From Microbacterium azadirachtae (GTDB lineage Bacteria > Actinomycetota > Actinomycetes > Actinomycetales > Microbacteriaceae), in contig NZ_JYIX01000039.1 in the NCBI RefSeq assembly GCF_000956505.1, positions 1 through 64,000 on the forward strand: a stretch of 64,000 bases of DNA. Direction: 5' to 3'. The translations under genes were made by a program, and so were the position numbers. The notes beneath the pieces were generated by a model. The model was given only the letters and a program-made list of their open reading frames with translations, was not told the origin of the DNA and ran no database searches. Numbering within the stretch: the stretch's first letter is position 1; every line of letters begins with the position of its first letter. Positions 1-8,405 of the stretch are shown piece by piece.

Positions 1-1
1 C

Positions 2-538
2 CGCGGCACGGCGGAGGCACCGCTGCGCGTGCTGGTCGTCGCGAGCGACTGGGAGCGCAAGGGCGGCGACCGGGCGCTCGCCGCAGTGGCGCAGGCGCGG
101 GCGGCAGGAGCGGACATCGCGCTCACCGTGATCGGATCCGCTCCCTCCCTCCCCGACGACGTGCGCGCACCGGGGCGGCTCGGCGCGGACGAGCTCTCGG
201 CCGAGTTCTCGCGCGCCGACGTGCTGCTCGAGCTCGCGCGCGCGAACGCCGCCGGGGTCACCCTCACCGATGCAGCCGCTCACGGGCTTCCGGCGATCGC
301 GACCGCCGTCGGCGGCGTGGCAAGCATCGTGGCGGAGGAGCGCAGCGGATGGCTCGTGCCCGATGACGCGGCGAGCTCCGCGGCGGCGGAGCTGCTCGCA
401 GCGCTCGGCCGGGGCTCGTGGGGCGGCGTCTCGCGTGCGACCGCCGCCGCCTGGTACGCCGAGGCGCTGGACTGGGCGACCTGGGGCGAGCGGGTGGCAG
501 GGCTGTGTGCGCGGGTGCGCGAGGAGGCCGCACGATGA
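2..538 (+). CDS. Glycosyltransferase, GT4-like, C-terminal part (5' end outside window)
   Basis: The frame is open from the first bases of the window, so the N-terminus lies upstream. What remains starts at the hinge into the second Rossmann lobe (LVVASDWERKGGDRAL) and carries the nucleotide-sugar binding end of a GT-B enzyme: a stretch around LTDAAAHGLPAIATAVGG matches the usual acceptor-loop region of family GT4 sugar transferases. The role is inferred as sugar transfer during surface-glycan synthesis. The stop overlaps the next start as ATGA (535-538), so it is translationally coupled to the GT2 gene that follows. The sugar donor cannot be told from the sequence. Confidence 0.8.
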   Translation, partial: RGTAEAPLRVLVVASDWERKGGDRALAAVAQARAAGADIALTVIGSAPSLPDDVRAPGRLGADELSAEFSRADVLLELARANAAGVTLTDAAAHGLPAIATAVGGVASIVAEERSGWLVPDDAASSAAAELLAALGRGSWGGVSRATAAAWYAEALDWATWGERVAGLCARVREEAAR

Positions 539-1473
539 CCGCGCCGCGCGCCAGCATCGTGGTCCCGACCCGGGGCGGCGCGACGCGCCTGCTGCACCTT
601 CTCGACGCCCTCCGCGCGCAGACGGAGTCCTCCTGGGAGGCGATCGTCGTGATCGACGGCGATGTCGACGAATCTGCCGCGGTGGTGGAGCTGGCGGCCG
701 GAGAACTGCCCGTGCGCGCGCTCGTGCTGCCGGAGAACCGGGGCAGATCCGCCGCGCTCAACGCGGGGTTCGCCGAAGCGCGCGGCGAGGTCCTGATCCG
801 CTGCGACGACGACCTCCGCCCCCGACCCGACTACGTGGCGGCGCACCTCGCCCGGCATGCCGAGGCGCCCTGCGGCGTCGTGGGCCTGTACCGCAACGTG
901 TTCCCTCCGACGCCGTATGCACGCGTGTACGGGGAGCCCCGCGATGAGCGGTTCCGCGCCGAGGCCTACGCCGCGCCCGCCGACCGCCGCTGGAGGTACT
1001 GGGCCGGCAACGTGTCGGTGACACGCGAGGCGTTCGACAGGGTCGGCGGGTACGACACCGCGTTCCGGGCCTACGGCTGGGAGGACGTGGACTGGGGGTA
1101 CCGGCTGCACGCGGCCGGAGTGCCCGTGGCGCTCGCACCCGAGCTGGAGACGCCGCACCACGTCGCGGCCACGACGACCGAGGGCCGCGTGCGGCGCGCC
1201 TTCCACGCCGGTGCCGCGCGACGGGCCTTCGAGGCCAAGCACGGATCCGCCGCGCTCGGCCCAGCACCGCTCGCACGCGGGGCCTGGGCACGGATCGTGG
1301 ATCGCACGGCCGCCAGCGACGGGCGGGCAGAGCTCGAGGCACGCGCACGCCGGGCGGACCGCGCCCTGGGCCGGATGCCGCGCTGGGCCGCGGAGAAGCG
1401 CGTCGCCTGGCTCGTCGAAGCCGCGGGACTGTCCGGGCACCGGCACCCCGACGAGGTGGTGAACGATGTCTGA
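535..1473 (+). CDS. Glycosyltransferase family 2
   Basis: 312-residue GT-A fold enzyme. The N-terminal ASIVVPTRGG strand and the VIDGD motif at about residues 40-44 mark the nucleotide-binding half; RCDDDLRP is the DXD-type metal site and YGWEDVDWGYRL is the catalytic ED motif region of GT2 enzymes. No membrane segment is visible, so it should act on the cytoplasmic face of the membrane on a lipid-linked acceptor. ATG at 535 overlaps the upstream stop, and its own stop overlaps the next gene by 8 bases, placing it inside one operon of sugar transferases. Donor and acceptor are unknown. Confidence 0.88.
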   Translation: MTAPRASIVVPTRGGATRLLHLLDALRAQTESSWEAIVVIDGDVDESAAVVELAAGELPVRALVLPENRGRSAALNAGFAEARGEVLIRCDDDLRPRPDYVAAHLARHAEAPCGVVGLYRNVFPPTPYARVYGEPRDERFRAEAYAAPADRRWRYWAGNVSVTREAFDRVGGYDTAFRAYGWEDVDWGYRLHAAGVPVALAPELETPHHVAATTTEGRVRRAFHAGAARRAFEAKHGSAALGPAPLARGAWARIVDRTAASDGRAELEARARRADRALGRMPRWAAEKRVAWLVEAAGLSGHRHPDEVVNDV

Positions 1474-3730
1474 CGTCACCCGGGTGCTGGTGGTGTGCGA
1501 CCTCATCGCCCCGGGCGGCGGCCCTGCCGGCTACACCTGGAACCTGCGTCAGGCGCTGACCGCCCTCGCGCCGCCCGATCTCGACGTCCGGTTCTCCGGG
1601 ATCGTGACCGTGCGCCGCAACAGGGCGACGGGTGAGCGGCCGGCCCGCAGGGGCCGCCGGCGCTCGAATCCGCGCGCCGCACTGGGAAGGCTCCGGCATC
1701 GGGTGGGCGTCGCGCTCAAGGGCGGGATTCCGGATCCGCTGCGCGGCGAGATCGCCGCCGCCGACCTCGTCATCCTCCAGGGCTATCAGGACGCGCGGCG
1801 GGCCGGACTCGCCCGACGCAGCGGCGCGGCGGTCTGGTACATGCCGCACAGCCCCACGATCGCCGCCGACGAGCACGCGGCGATGCACCCGCATGAGAGC
1901 GGCATCCGCCGCGCTCTGATCCGCCGGCGCATGATCCGGGTCGAAGGGGAGCTCTTCCGCGCGGCCGATGCGCTGGTGTTCCCCACCCCGAACGCGGAGA
2001 CCGCCTATGTCGAGGCGTTCGGGGAGATCCTCGCCGGGACCCCGGTGCATCACATCCTCTCCGGGGTGCCGAAGCCCCGCCGTCCGCCGGGGGAGCACGG
2101 GGCTGCGGCCTCCTCGGACGAGGACCCGGGGATCCTGTTCGTCGGCCGCTATGTCGCCGACAAGGGCTACGACCGCTTCCTCGCGGCGGCGGAGGCGCTG
2201 CACGCCGAGAACCCTGCGCTGCGCTTCAGCACACTCGGGGCGGGACCGTCCCGGCGATCGTCGCCCGCCGTCCGCGACCTCGGCTGGAGGGACGACCCCG
2301 TGCCGGTCATCGCGGCCGCGCAGATGCTCGTGGTGCCGAACCGCGTCGCATACTTCGATCTGCTGCCGCTCGAGGCGGCGGCCCTCGGGCGGGGACTGGT
2401 GTTCACCGCCGTCGGCGGCGGGATCGACCAGCACCGGCTGCTGTCGGACTCGGTGCTCTGCGCGCCGGACGACGTGGCCGGCGGCATTCGCCGGGCGCTG
2501 TCCCGGCTGGCCGAGGATCCGGACTGGGGAGCCGGCAACGTCCCCGCATACGAGCGCACGCTCACGGCCGAGGCGATGGCCGAACGCTGGATCGCGCAGG
2601 TGCGGGAGTGGCGGGAGGGCGCGGGGAGCGCGGGGCCGACCGCGCTCTGGGTCGTCCCTGTCGCGGAGATCGGCGGCGTGGCCCGGCACGTGCTCGACGC
2701 GACCAGAGTCGGGATCCCGGGCTGGACGGTCACCGTGCTGTGCCCGGAGGGACCACTCGCCACACGGTTGCGGGAGCAGGGGACGACGGTGATCACGGGC
2801 GCTTTCGGTCCGGCCGCCGGCGCGGTCGCCTCCGGGCGCACCCTGCTCGCGGCGGTCCGCCGGGTGCGGCCCGCCGTGGTGCACTCGCACCTCGCCTTCG
2901 CCGACATCGTCGTCGCGGGCACGCCGCTGCCGCGCGGGGTGCGGCGGATCACGACGGAGCACGGGATCGCCGGTGAGGACGGCGTGTACCACCGCTCCTC
3001 GATGCAGGCCAGGGGCATGGCGCTCGTGCACCGGATCCGCCTGCGGCGCTTCGACGCCGTGATCGCGGTCGCCGAGGCGACCCGCACCGCGATGCGCGCG
3101 AAGTGGCATGCGCGCGGGCCGATCGCGGTGATCCCGAACGGCGTCGAGGTCTCCGCCCCCGCCGCGCTGCGGAAGCAGGGCGGTGCCCCGCGCATCCTGA
3201 CCCTGTCCCGACTCGCGCCGGAGAAGCGGATCGACGCCCTCATCGACGCGTTCGCGGCGCTGCAGGCGGAACAGCCGGGGGCGACGCTGACCGTGGCGGG
3301 CGAGGGCCCGCTGCGCGCCGAGCTCGAGGCGCAGGCCGCTCGACTCGGCGTCGTCGTGGCCTTCCCGGGATTCGTGGATCCGGAGTCCGCGATGGCGGAG
3401 GCGGACGTCATCGCGCAGCTCTCGGTCTGGGAGAACTGCTCGTACACCCTGCTCGACGCGGTCGCCCACGGCCTCGGCGTCGTGGCCTCCGCTGCGGGAG
3501 GGAACGGAGAGATCGTCGGAGCGGAACGGCTCGTGGATCCCGATGACATCCCGGCCGTCGCCGCCGCACTCCTCGACGCCCCCCGCGTCCCCTACGATCG
3601 ACTGAACTCGACGGACGAGATGACCGCGGCCGTCGCACGGATCTATCGCGGGGTCGTCGGCAACGAGGGGAACGCGGAGGCCGTGCAGAGGGCGACGACG
3701 AGCACCGGGAAGGGGGAGAGCGCATGCTGA
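1466..3730 (+). CDS. Tandem GT4-GT4 glycosyltransferase fusion
   Basis: 754 residues, twice the normal size of a GT4 enzyme. Residues about 6-385 form one GT-B unit (VCDLIAPGGGPAGYTWNL at the N-terminus, ILFVGRYVADKGYDRFL at the lobe junction, PLEAAALGRG near the donor site). A second unit begins at about residue 391 (LWVVPVAEIGGVARHVL) with ILTLSRLAPEKRIDALI and YTLLDAVAHGLGVVAS. The first copy lacks the usual EX7E spacing as clearly as the second. Starts at ATG 1466 inside the previous gene and overlaps the ABC exporter gene by 7 bases. The fusion probably adds two consecutive sugars; that is an inference. Confidence 0.88.
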   Translation: MSDVTRVLVVCDLIAPGGGPAGYTWNLRQALTALAPPDLDVRFSGIVTVRRNRATGERPARRGRRRSNPRAALGRLRHRVGVALKGGIPDPLRGEIAAADLVILQGYQDARRAGLARRSGAAVWYMPHSPTIAADEHAAMHPHESGIRRALIRRRMIRVEGELFRAADALVFPTPNAETAYVEAFGEILAGTPVHHILSGVPKPRRPPGEHGAAASSDEDPGILFVGRYVADKGYDRFLAAAEALHAENPALRFSTLGAGPSRRSSPAVRDLGWRDDPVPVIAAAQMLVVPNRVAYFDLLPLEAAALGRGLVFTAVGGGIDQHRLLSDSVLCAPDDVAGGIRRALSRLAEDPDWGAGNVPAYERTLTAEAMAERWIAQVREWREGAGSAGPTALWVVPVAEIGGVARHVLDATRVGIPGWTVTVLCPEGPLATRLREQGTTVITGAFGPAAGAVASGRTLLAAVRRVRPAVVHSHLAFADIVVAGTPLPRGVRRITTEHGIAGEDGVYHRSSMQARGMALVHRIRLRRFDAVIAVAEATRTAMRAKWHARGPIAVIPNGVEVSAPAALRKQGGAPRILTLSRLAPEKRIDALIDAFAALQAEQPGATLTVAGEGPLRAELEAQAARLGVVVAFPGFVDPESAMAEADVIAQLSVWENCSYTLLDAVAHGLGVVASAAGGNGEIVGAERLVDPDDIPAVAAALLDAPRVPYDRLNSTDEMTAAVARIYRGVVGNEGNAEAVQRATTSTGKGESAC

Positions 3731-5541
3731 TCGTGTTCGACCGCACGGTGCGCCGGGGCCTGGGCGCACTCCTGCGCCTCTCCGGCATGCGGCCGGTGCC
3801 GTGGATCGCGCTGGCCGCGGTGCTGATGCTCGCGCAGACCGCGCTGGGCACGATCCCCGTCGCGGCGATGGTGCCGCTCGTGGAGCTGATCGCACAGGGC
3901 CACAGCGACGCCGGCGTCGTGCAGTGGGTCGCGGGCCTGCTCGGATCGGCACAGCCGGAACGGCTGATCCCCGCATTCGCGGTCCTGATCGCCCTGTTGT
4001 TCCTGGTCTGCAGCGGGCTCTCGGTGCTCCTGGTGTGGTGGCAGGCCGGCCGCTCGGCCCGGCTCGCCGTCGCGGCGAACACGGCCATGCTGCGCGCCTA
4101 CAGCCTCGAGCCCTACGTCTCGCATCGTCGCCGCTCCGACGCGGAGATCCTGCGCAACATCGGCGGCACGGCGACCGTGGGCGCCGCCCTCACCTGCGTG
4201 CTCACGATCTACACGAGCGCCCTCACCCTGGTCGCGATCAGCGCGGTGCTGCTGGTCGTGTCGCCGGTGGTCACGGTGCTCACGGTCGCCCTGTTCGGCG
4301 GAACCATGGCGATCATGCAGCGCTCGCTGCAACCGGCACAGCGGCGCACCGGGGAGGCATCGACCGCGGCGAACCTGCGCGGCTGGGCGACGCTCATCCC
4401 GCTCGTGCACGGCTTCCGCGAGGTGCGGCTGTCCGCCTCAGGGGCGCGACTGCTCGGACGCTACGAGCAGTCGCAGAAGGAGCTCGCCGGAGCGAACCGG
4501 ATGCTCACCACGCTGGGAGCCGTGCCCGCCGCCGTGTCCCAGGTGCTCTTCGCGCTCTCGATCGCCGTGGTCTCGGCCGCCCTGTTCACGACCGGATCCG
4601 CGGCGAGCACGATCGGAACCCTCGGTCTCTTCGGCGCCGCCGCGATGCGCGCGCTGCCCACGATGAACCTCATGGCCCAGAACGTGGGGGCCGTGCGCGG
4701 AGCCGAGGCCAGCATGCGGATCCTCACCGATGCGATCGACGACCTGACCAGTGCCGATCCGCACGTCGAGGAGCCCGCCACGGCGGAGCCCCTGCGCGGC
4801 GACATCACCCTGCGCGGCGTGGAGTTCGCCTACCCCGACTCCCCGGACCCCGTGGTGCGCGCCGTCGATCTGGTCATCCCCGAGCACACCACCACGGCGT
4901 TCGTCGGATCCAGCGGGGCCGGCAAATCGACGCTGATCGATCTGATCCTGGGACTGCTCACGCCGACGGCGGGGCGGATCGAATGCGGCGGCGTGCCGAT
5001 CCTCGAGGACCCGGCGCGCTGGTACGCCGGGATCGGCGTGGTGCCGCAGGACGTGTTCCTGCTCAACGACACGGTGGAGGCGAACGTCGCGTTCGGCGTC
5101 GCCGCCGAGAGGATCGACCGGGAACAGGTCGACCGGGCGCTGCGGCTCGCACGACTCGACGCGCTGGTCGCCGAGCTGCCTGAGGGGCTGCAGACGACGA
5201 TCGGCGAGCGCGGGACGCGCCTGTCCGGCGGCCAGAGGCAGCGGCTGGGCCTGGCCAGGGCCCTGTACCGCTCGCCGCGCGTACTCGTGCTCGACGAGGC
5301 CACCTCCGCGCTGGACAACGAGACCGAGTCGCAGATCGCGGGCTCGCTCGCGGCGATGCACGGCGAGCTGACGATCATCATCGTCGCGCACCGGCTGTCG
5401 ACCGTGCGGGACGTGGACAAGCTCGTCTTCCTCGGGGACGGCCTGATTCAGGCGGAGGGCACTTTCGCGCAGGTGCGCGACACCGTCCCCGCCTTCGCGC
5501 GGATGGTCGAGCTGGGAGAGCTCGGAGCCGAGCGCTCGTGA
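3724..5541 (+). CDS. ABC exporter, fused permease-ATPase
   Basis: 605 residues with an N-terminal six-helix type-1 exporter membrane domain (about 1-330) and a C-terminal nucleotide-binding domain. The Walker A loop GSSGAGKST lies near residue 400, the signature LSGGQRQRLGLARAL near 500 and Walker B VLVLDEATSALD near 520, followed by the H-loop AHRLST. All catalytic motifs look intact. Half-transporters of this kind homodimerise and export lipids, lipid-linked glycans or peptides. Because glycosyltransferase genes flank and overlap it on both sides, a PglK-like flippase for a lipid-linked glycan is the most likely job. Its start overlaps the tandem GT4 gene and its stop overlaps the next one. 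Confidence 0.9.
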   Translation: MLIVFDRTVRRGLGALLRLSGMRPVPWIALAAVLMLAQTALGTIPVAAMVPLVELIAQGHSDAGVVQWVAGLLGSAQPERLIPAFAVLIALLFLVCSGLSVLLVWWQAGRSARLAVAANTAMLRAYSLEPYVSHRRRSDAEILRNIGGTATVGAALTCVLTIYTSALTLVAISAVLLVVSPVVTVLTVALFGGTMAIMQRSLQPAQRRTGEASTAANLRGWATLIPLVHGFREVRLSASGARLLGRYEQSQKELAGANRMLTTLGAVPAAVSQVLFALSIAVVSAALFTTGSAASTIGTLGLFGAAAMRALPTMNLMAQNVGAVRGAEASMRILTDAIDDLTSADPHVEEPATAEPLRGDITLRGVEFAYPDSPDPVVRAVDLVIPEHTTTAFVGSSGAGKSTLIDLILGLLTPTAGRIECGGVPILEDPARWYAGIGVVPQDVFLLNDTVEANVAFGVAAERIDREQVDRALRLARLDALVAELPEGLQTTIGERGTRLSGGQRQRLGLARALYRSPRVLVLDEATSALDNETESQIAGSLAAMHGELTIIIVAHRLSTVRDVDKLVFLGDGLIQAEGTFAQVRDTVPAFARMVELGELGAERS

Positions 5542-6641
5542 GCGCCTCCGGGAGTCGCGAGCTGCGCGTTCTCGGGCTGTTCGACCACGCGGGCATGGGT
5601 CGAGACCAGCGCAGGGAGCGAGGGGCCGAGCGGATCGCCGGTCCGTATCGCGTGGATCTGCTCGCCGCGCACGGGATCGATCTCGTCACGGTGCCCCCGG
5701 CGCGCGCGGCGCTGCATCTCAAGCTGCGCGACGTGGCAGAGCATCGCAGCGGCGTCGCGCAGGACCTGGCGCTGCGTGGCGCCCGACACGCCTTCCGCGC
5801 GGATGCCGTGCTGTGCCTGCTCGAGGACAAGGCGGTGCTCCCCGCCGCGCTGCGGCGCCGGCGCATCCCGCCGTACGCGCGTCCGCCGATCGTGGCGGTG
5901 TCGTGCTGGTGGGCGGAGGAGATCCTGCACGGCTCGGACGAACAGCGGCGGCGGATCGCCCGCACGGCCCGAGCGCTGGACGCCATCGTGGTGTTCTCGC
6001 AGAACCAGGCCGAGGCGTTCGCGCGGATCGGCGTCGCGGACAAGGTCGTGCCCGTCCCGTTCGGAGTGGACGAGGCCTGGTACACGCCCGCCGAGCCGGT
6101 GCGTCCGCGCCTGCAGGTGGCGGCGATGGGCATCGATCGTGGCCGCGACTACCTCACGCTCGTCGACGCCGCCCGGCTCACCCCCGAGATCCGCTACGAC
6201 CTGTTCACCCAGCCCGAGCGGTTCGCGGAGATCCCGCTCCCGCCGAACGTCGCCGTGCACGCGCCGGTGCCGATGCCCGCGCATCGCGACAACCTGCGCG
6301 CCGCCGACCTCGTGATCGTGCCCACCTACGATCTGGCCTACCCGACAGGGCAGAGCGTCCTGCTCGAGGCGATGGCCTGCGGCCGGTGCACGGCTGTGAC
6401 CCGGACGGCCGCGATGGCGGAGTACCTCGACGACGGGCGCAGCAACCTGGCTCTCCCACTGCACGATCCGGAGGGCGTCGCGCGCGTCGTGCGCCGTGCC
6501 ATCGGCGATCCGGGGCTGCGGCATCGCGTCGGCGATGCGGCGCGCGCAGAGGTCGAGACCCGGCTGACCTTCGATCGCACCTGGGCGCGTGTCGCCGAGG
6601 TGCTGCGAGAGGTCGCAGGTCGAGGCGAGCGGCTGCGCTGA
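5538..6641 (+). CDS. Glycosyltransferase, GT4-like
   Basis: 367-residue GT-B enzyme. The first lobe contains HAGMGRDQRRERG, unusual for the family. The second lobe starts at LQVAAMGIDRGRDYLTLVDAA, and the donor region is GQSVLLEAMACGRCTAVTRT, the typical EX(7)E-like loop of GT4. GTG at 5538 overlaps the ABC exporter stop as GTGA, so it is the last gene of this plus-strand operon. It converges on the minus-strand GT2 gene with only four bases between stop codons. No signal peptide or membrane helix is seen, in keeping with a cytosolic or peripheral membrane enzyme. Confidence 0.86.
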   Translation: MSASGSRELRVLGLFDHAGMGRDQRRERGAERIAGPYRVDLLAAHGIDLVTVPPARAALHLKLRDVAEHRSGVAQDLALRGARHAFRADAVLCLLEDKAVLPAALRRRRIPPYARPPIVAVSCWWAEEILHGSDEQRRRIARTARALDAIVVFSQNQAEAFARIGVADKVVPVPFGVDEAWYTPAEPVRPRLQVAAMGIDRGRDYLTLVDAARLTPEIRYDLFTQPERFAEIPLPPNVAVHAPVPMPAHRDNLRAADLVIVPTYDLAYPTGQSVLLEAMACGRCTAVTRTAAMAEYLDDGRSNLALPLHDPEGVARVVRRAIGDPGLRHRVGDAARAEVETRLTFDRTWARVAEVLREVAGRGERLR

Positions 6642-6645
6642 GGGT

Positions 6646-7572
6646 TCAGGCGGCCGCAGGCCCGGCGAAGTCCGAAGGCGCGAGCAGTATCGGATCCGCG
6701 TCGCGCCCCCGGTGCACGTAGGTCCACCAGCCGGTGAAGTTGCCGAAAGCGTTGACCACCCAGGCCAGATGGCGGCTCCTGCGGTGCGGCCCGGGGCGCA
6801 CCATCCGGTACGGCAGGGCGGCGAGCCTGCCGCCGAGCACCCGCAGGCATCCGGCGAGGGTGAACGGCTGATACGCGGCCGGGTGGCGCAGCGAGATGAG
6901 CACTCTGCCCTGGGCGATCAGATACTGCTTGCGCACCGCGGCCGATCTCGAGGACAGGGTGAAGTTCATGACCGCCCCGCCGCAGTACCCGATCGGGAAC
7001 CCCTGCTCCTGGGCGCGCCAGGAGAGATCCACGTCCTCGTAGCCGTATCGCGGCAGCGACTCATCGTAGCCGCCGATCGCGATGAAGCAGGCGCGGGTGA
7101 GCGCGAGGTTCGCGTTGCCCGCGTGCGGCAGGTAGTGCGTGGCGACCAGTGCATCGGGGAAGACGCCGGGCTGTTCGACGCCCTCGGCGGTACGCGCCGC
7201 GATCCGCCCCCCGGCGATCCCGTCCTGGTCGAGGCATCCGGTCAGCGCCGAGAGCCAGAACGGATCCGCCTCGTCGTCGGCGTCGCAGTAGGCCAGGATC
7301 CGGCCGCGCGAGGCGATCGCACCGCGGTTGCGGGCATAGGGGATGTGCGCCCGGTCGGGGGCGGAGACGAGGCGGGCCGGCACAGCGGGCCGTCCTGCGT
7401 CGCTCAGCCAGGCCCGGACGATCTCCGCCGTGTCGTCCGTCGAGCCGTTGTCGACGACGAGGATCTCGAACGACGGCGCATCCTGCTGCCCGTCGAGGGC
7501 GTGGAGCTGGCGGAGGATCGTGGCGGCGCCGTTGCGCACGCAGAGGATCACCGATACCTCTGGCGCGCTCAC
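6646..7572 (-). CDS. Glycosyltransferase family 2
   Basis: 308-residue GT-A enzyme: VSVILCVRNG at the N-terminus, LVVDNGSTDD for nucleotide binding, YCDADDEADPFW as DXD and YGYEDVDLSWR as the catalytic ED motif. GTG at 7572 overlaps the upstream stop as GTGA, which decides the start; an in-frame ATG at 7590 is possible but less well placed. The C-terminal third (YLIAQGRVLISLRHP to NFTGWWTYVH) resembles the tails of the two GT2 domains in the neighbouring three-domain fusion, which suggests duplication inside this locus. Last gene of a three-gene minus-strand operon. Confidence 0.87.
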   Translation of the reverse strand: MSAPEVSVILCVRNGAATILRQLHALDGQQDAPSFEILVVDNGSTDDTAEIVRAWLSDAGRPAVPARLVSAPDRAHIPYARNRGAIASRGRILAYCDADDEADPFWLSALTGCLDQDGIAGGRIAARTAEGVEQPGVFPDALVATHYLPHAGNANLALTRACFIAIGGYDESLPRYGYEDVDLSWRAQEQGFPIGYCGGAVMNFTLSSRSAAVRKQYLIAQGRVLISLRHPAAYQPFTLAGCLRVLGGRLAALPYRMVRPGPHRRSRHLAWVVNAFGNFTGWWTYVHRGRDADPILLAPSDFAGPAAA

Positions 7573-8405
7573 GGGTCGATCACCTGCCATGCGGGGTCGA
7601 ACCGCTTCCGGTCGGGCACGCCGTCGTCGATGAGGTGGTAGGGAGGGGCGAGCACGACGGTGTCGGGACGCAGCGCCGTCGCGACGTGGGCGCCCCAGAA
7701 CGAGAACGTGGAGTTGGCGAGGACGAGCGTGCGGCCGGCCGCGAGCGCGGCGAAGTCGTCGAGGGGCGAGGTGCGGTGCGCGAGAGGGCGCAGCGGCAGA
7801 TCCACGACGGCGGGCAGATGCTGCAGGCACCAGGGGACGTCGTCGGAGACGATCACGACCTCGTCGGCCCGGATTCCCCGTTCGCGCAGCTCGTGCAGGG
7901 ACGCGCCGACGTAGCCCTCGATGTCCAGGGCGTAGGCGGCCTCCAGGAAGTCGTGCGCGTAGTAGTCGCCCCGGCGCACGTTGACCACGACCGCACCGGG
8001 TCCGAGCTCATCCTCCGCCCGCGACAGCCGTTCGCGGAAGGACGACGACGACGCCACCAGCGCGCGGCAGAATCCGTCCACCTCGGCACGGGTGAAGTGC
8101 TGCCCGAACATGTCCTCGTGCGAGCCCCGGAAGTCGGCGACGAGGCGCGGCGCGTCGGCGAGCGGTATCGTCAGCCCGTCCAGCAGGGGGAACTCCGCCA
8201 GCCAGGGATCCATGCTCGGCTGATGCTGCACGCGCGCGGGGGATCCCGGCCGATCGTGCCGGTACGCCCACAGCCAGTCGTAGAGGTGGTTGCCGGCGCC
8301 GGTGAGCGGGGAGGTGAGCTGCACGCGGGGGGCGCCGAAGAGACGCCCGAGGGGCACGAGCGCGTGGGTCCTCAGCGCCGCCCGCACGCGGGCTGCCCCG
8401 GTCAT
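7569..8405 (-). CDS. GT11-like glycosyltransferase (alpha-1,2-fucosyltransferase family)
   Basis: 278 residues. VVVNVRRGDYY at about residues 145-155 is the HxRRGDY-type GDP-fucose site of family GT11, and LVLANSTFSFWGAHVA near the C-terminus is the second conserved GT11 block. The family transfers L-fucose, or in bacteria sometimes other sugars, to a galactose 2-OH. No GDP-fucose synthesis genes (gmd, fcl) are in this window, so the donor remains inferred. ATG at 8405 overlaps the stop of the upstream fusion gene as ATGA, and its own stop overlaps the GT2 start, so all three are coupled. Fairly sure of the family, less of the substrate. Confidence 0.82.
   Translation of the reverse strand: MTGAARVRAALRTHALVPLGRLFGAPRVQLTSPLTGAGNHLYDWLWAYRHDRPGSPARVQHQPSMDPWLAEFPLLDGLTIPLADAPRLVADFRGSHEDMFGQHFTRAEVDGFCRALVASSSSFRERLSRAEDELGPGAVVVNVRRGDYYAHDFLEAAYALDIEGYVGASLHELRERGIRADEVVIVSDDVPWCLQHLPAVVDLPLRPLAHRTSPLDDFAALAAGRTLVLANSTFSFWGAHVATALRPDTVVLAPPYHLIDDGVPDRKRFDPAWQVIDP

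Noticed and set aside
758..3976. Minus-strand open frame of about 1072 codons across the glycosyltransferase genes
   Set aside because: Arg/Pro/Ala-rich shadow with no domain. The plus strand carries clear GT2, GT4 and ABC genes with overlapping starts; long antisense frames are expected at this GC content.
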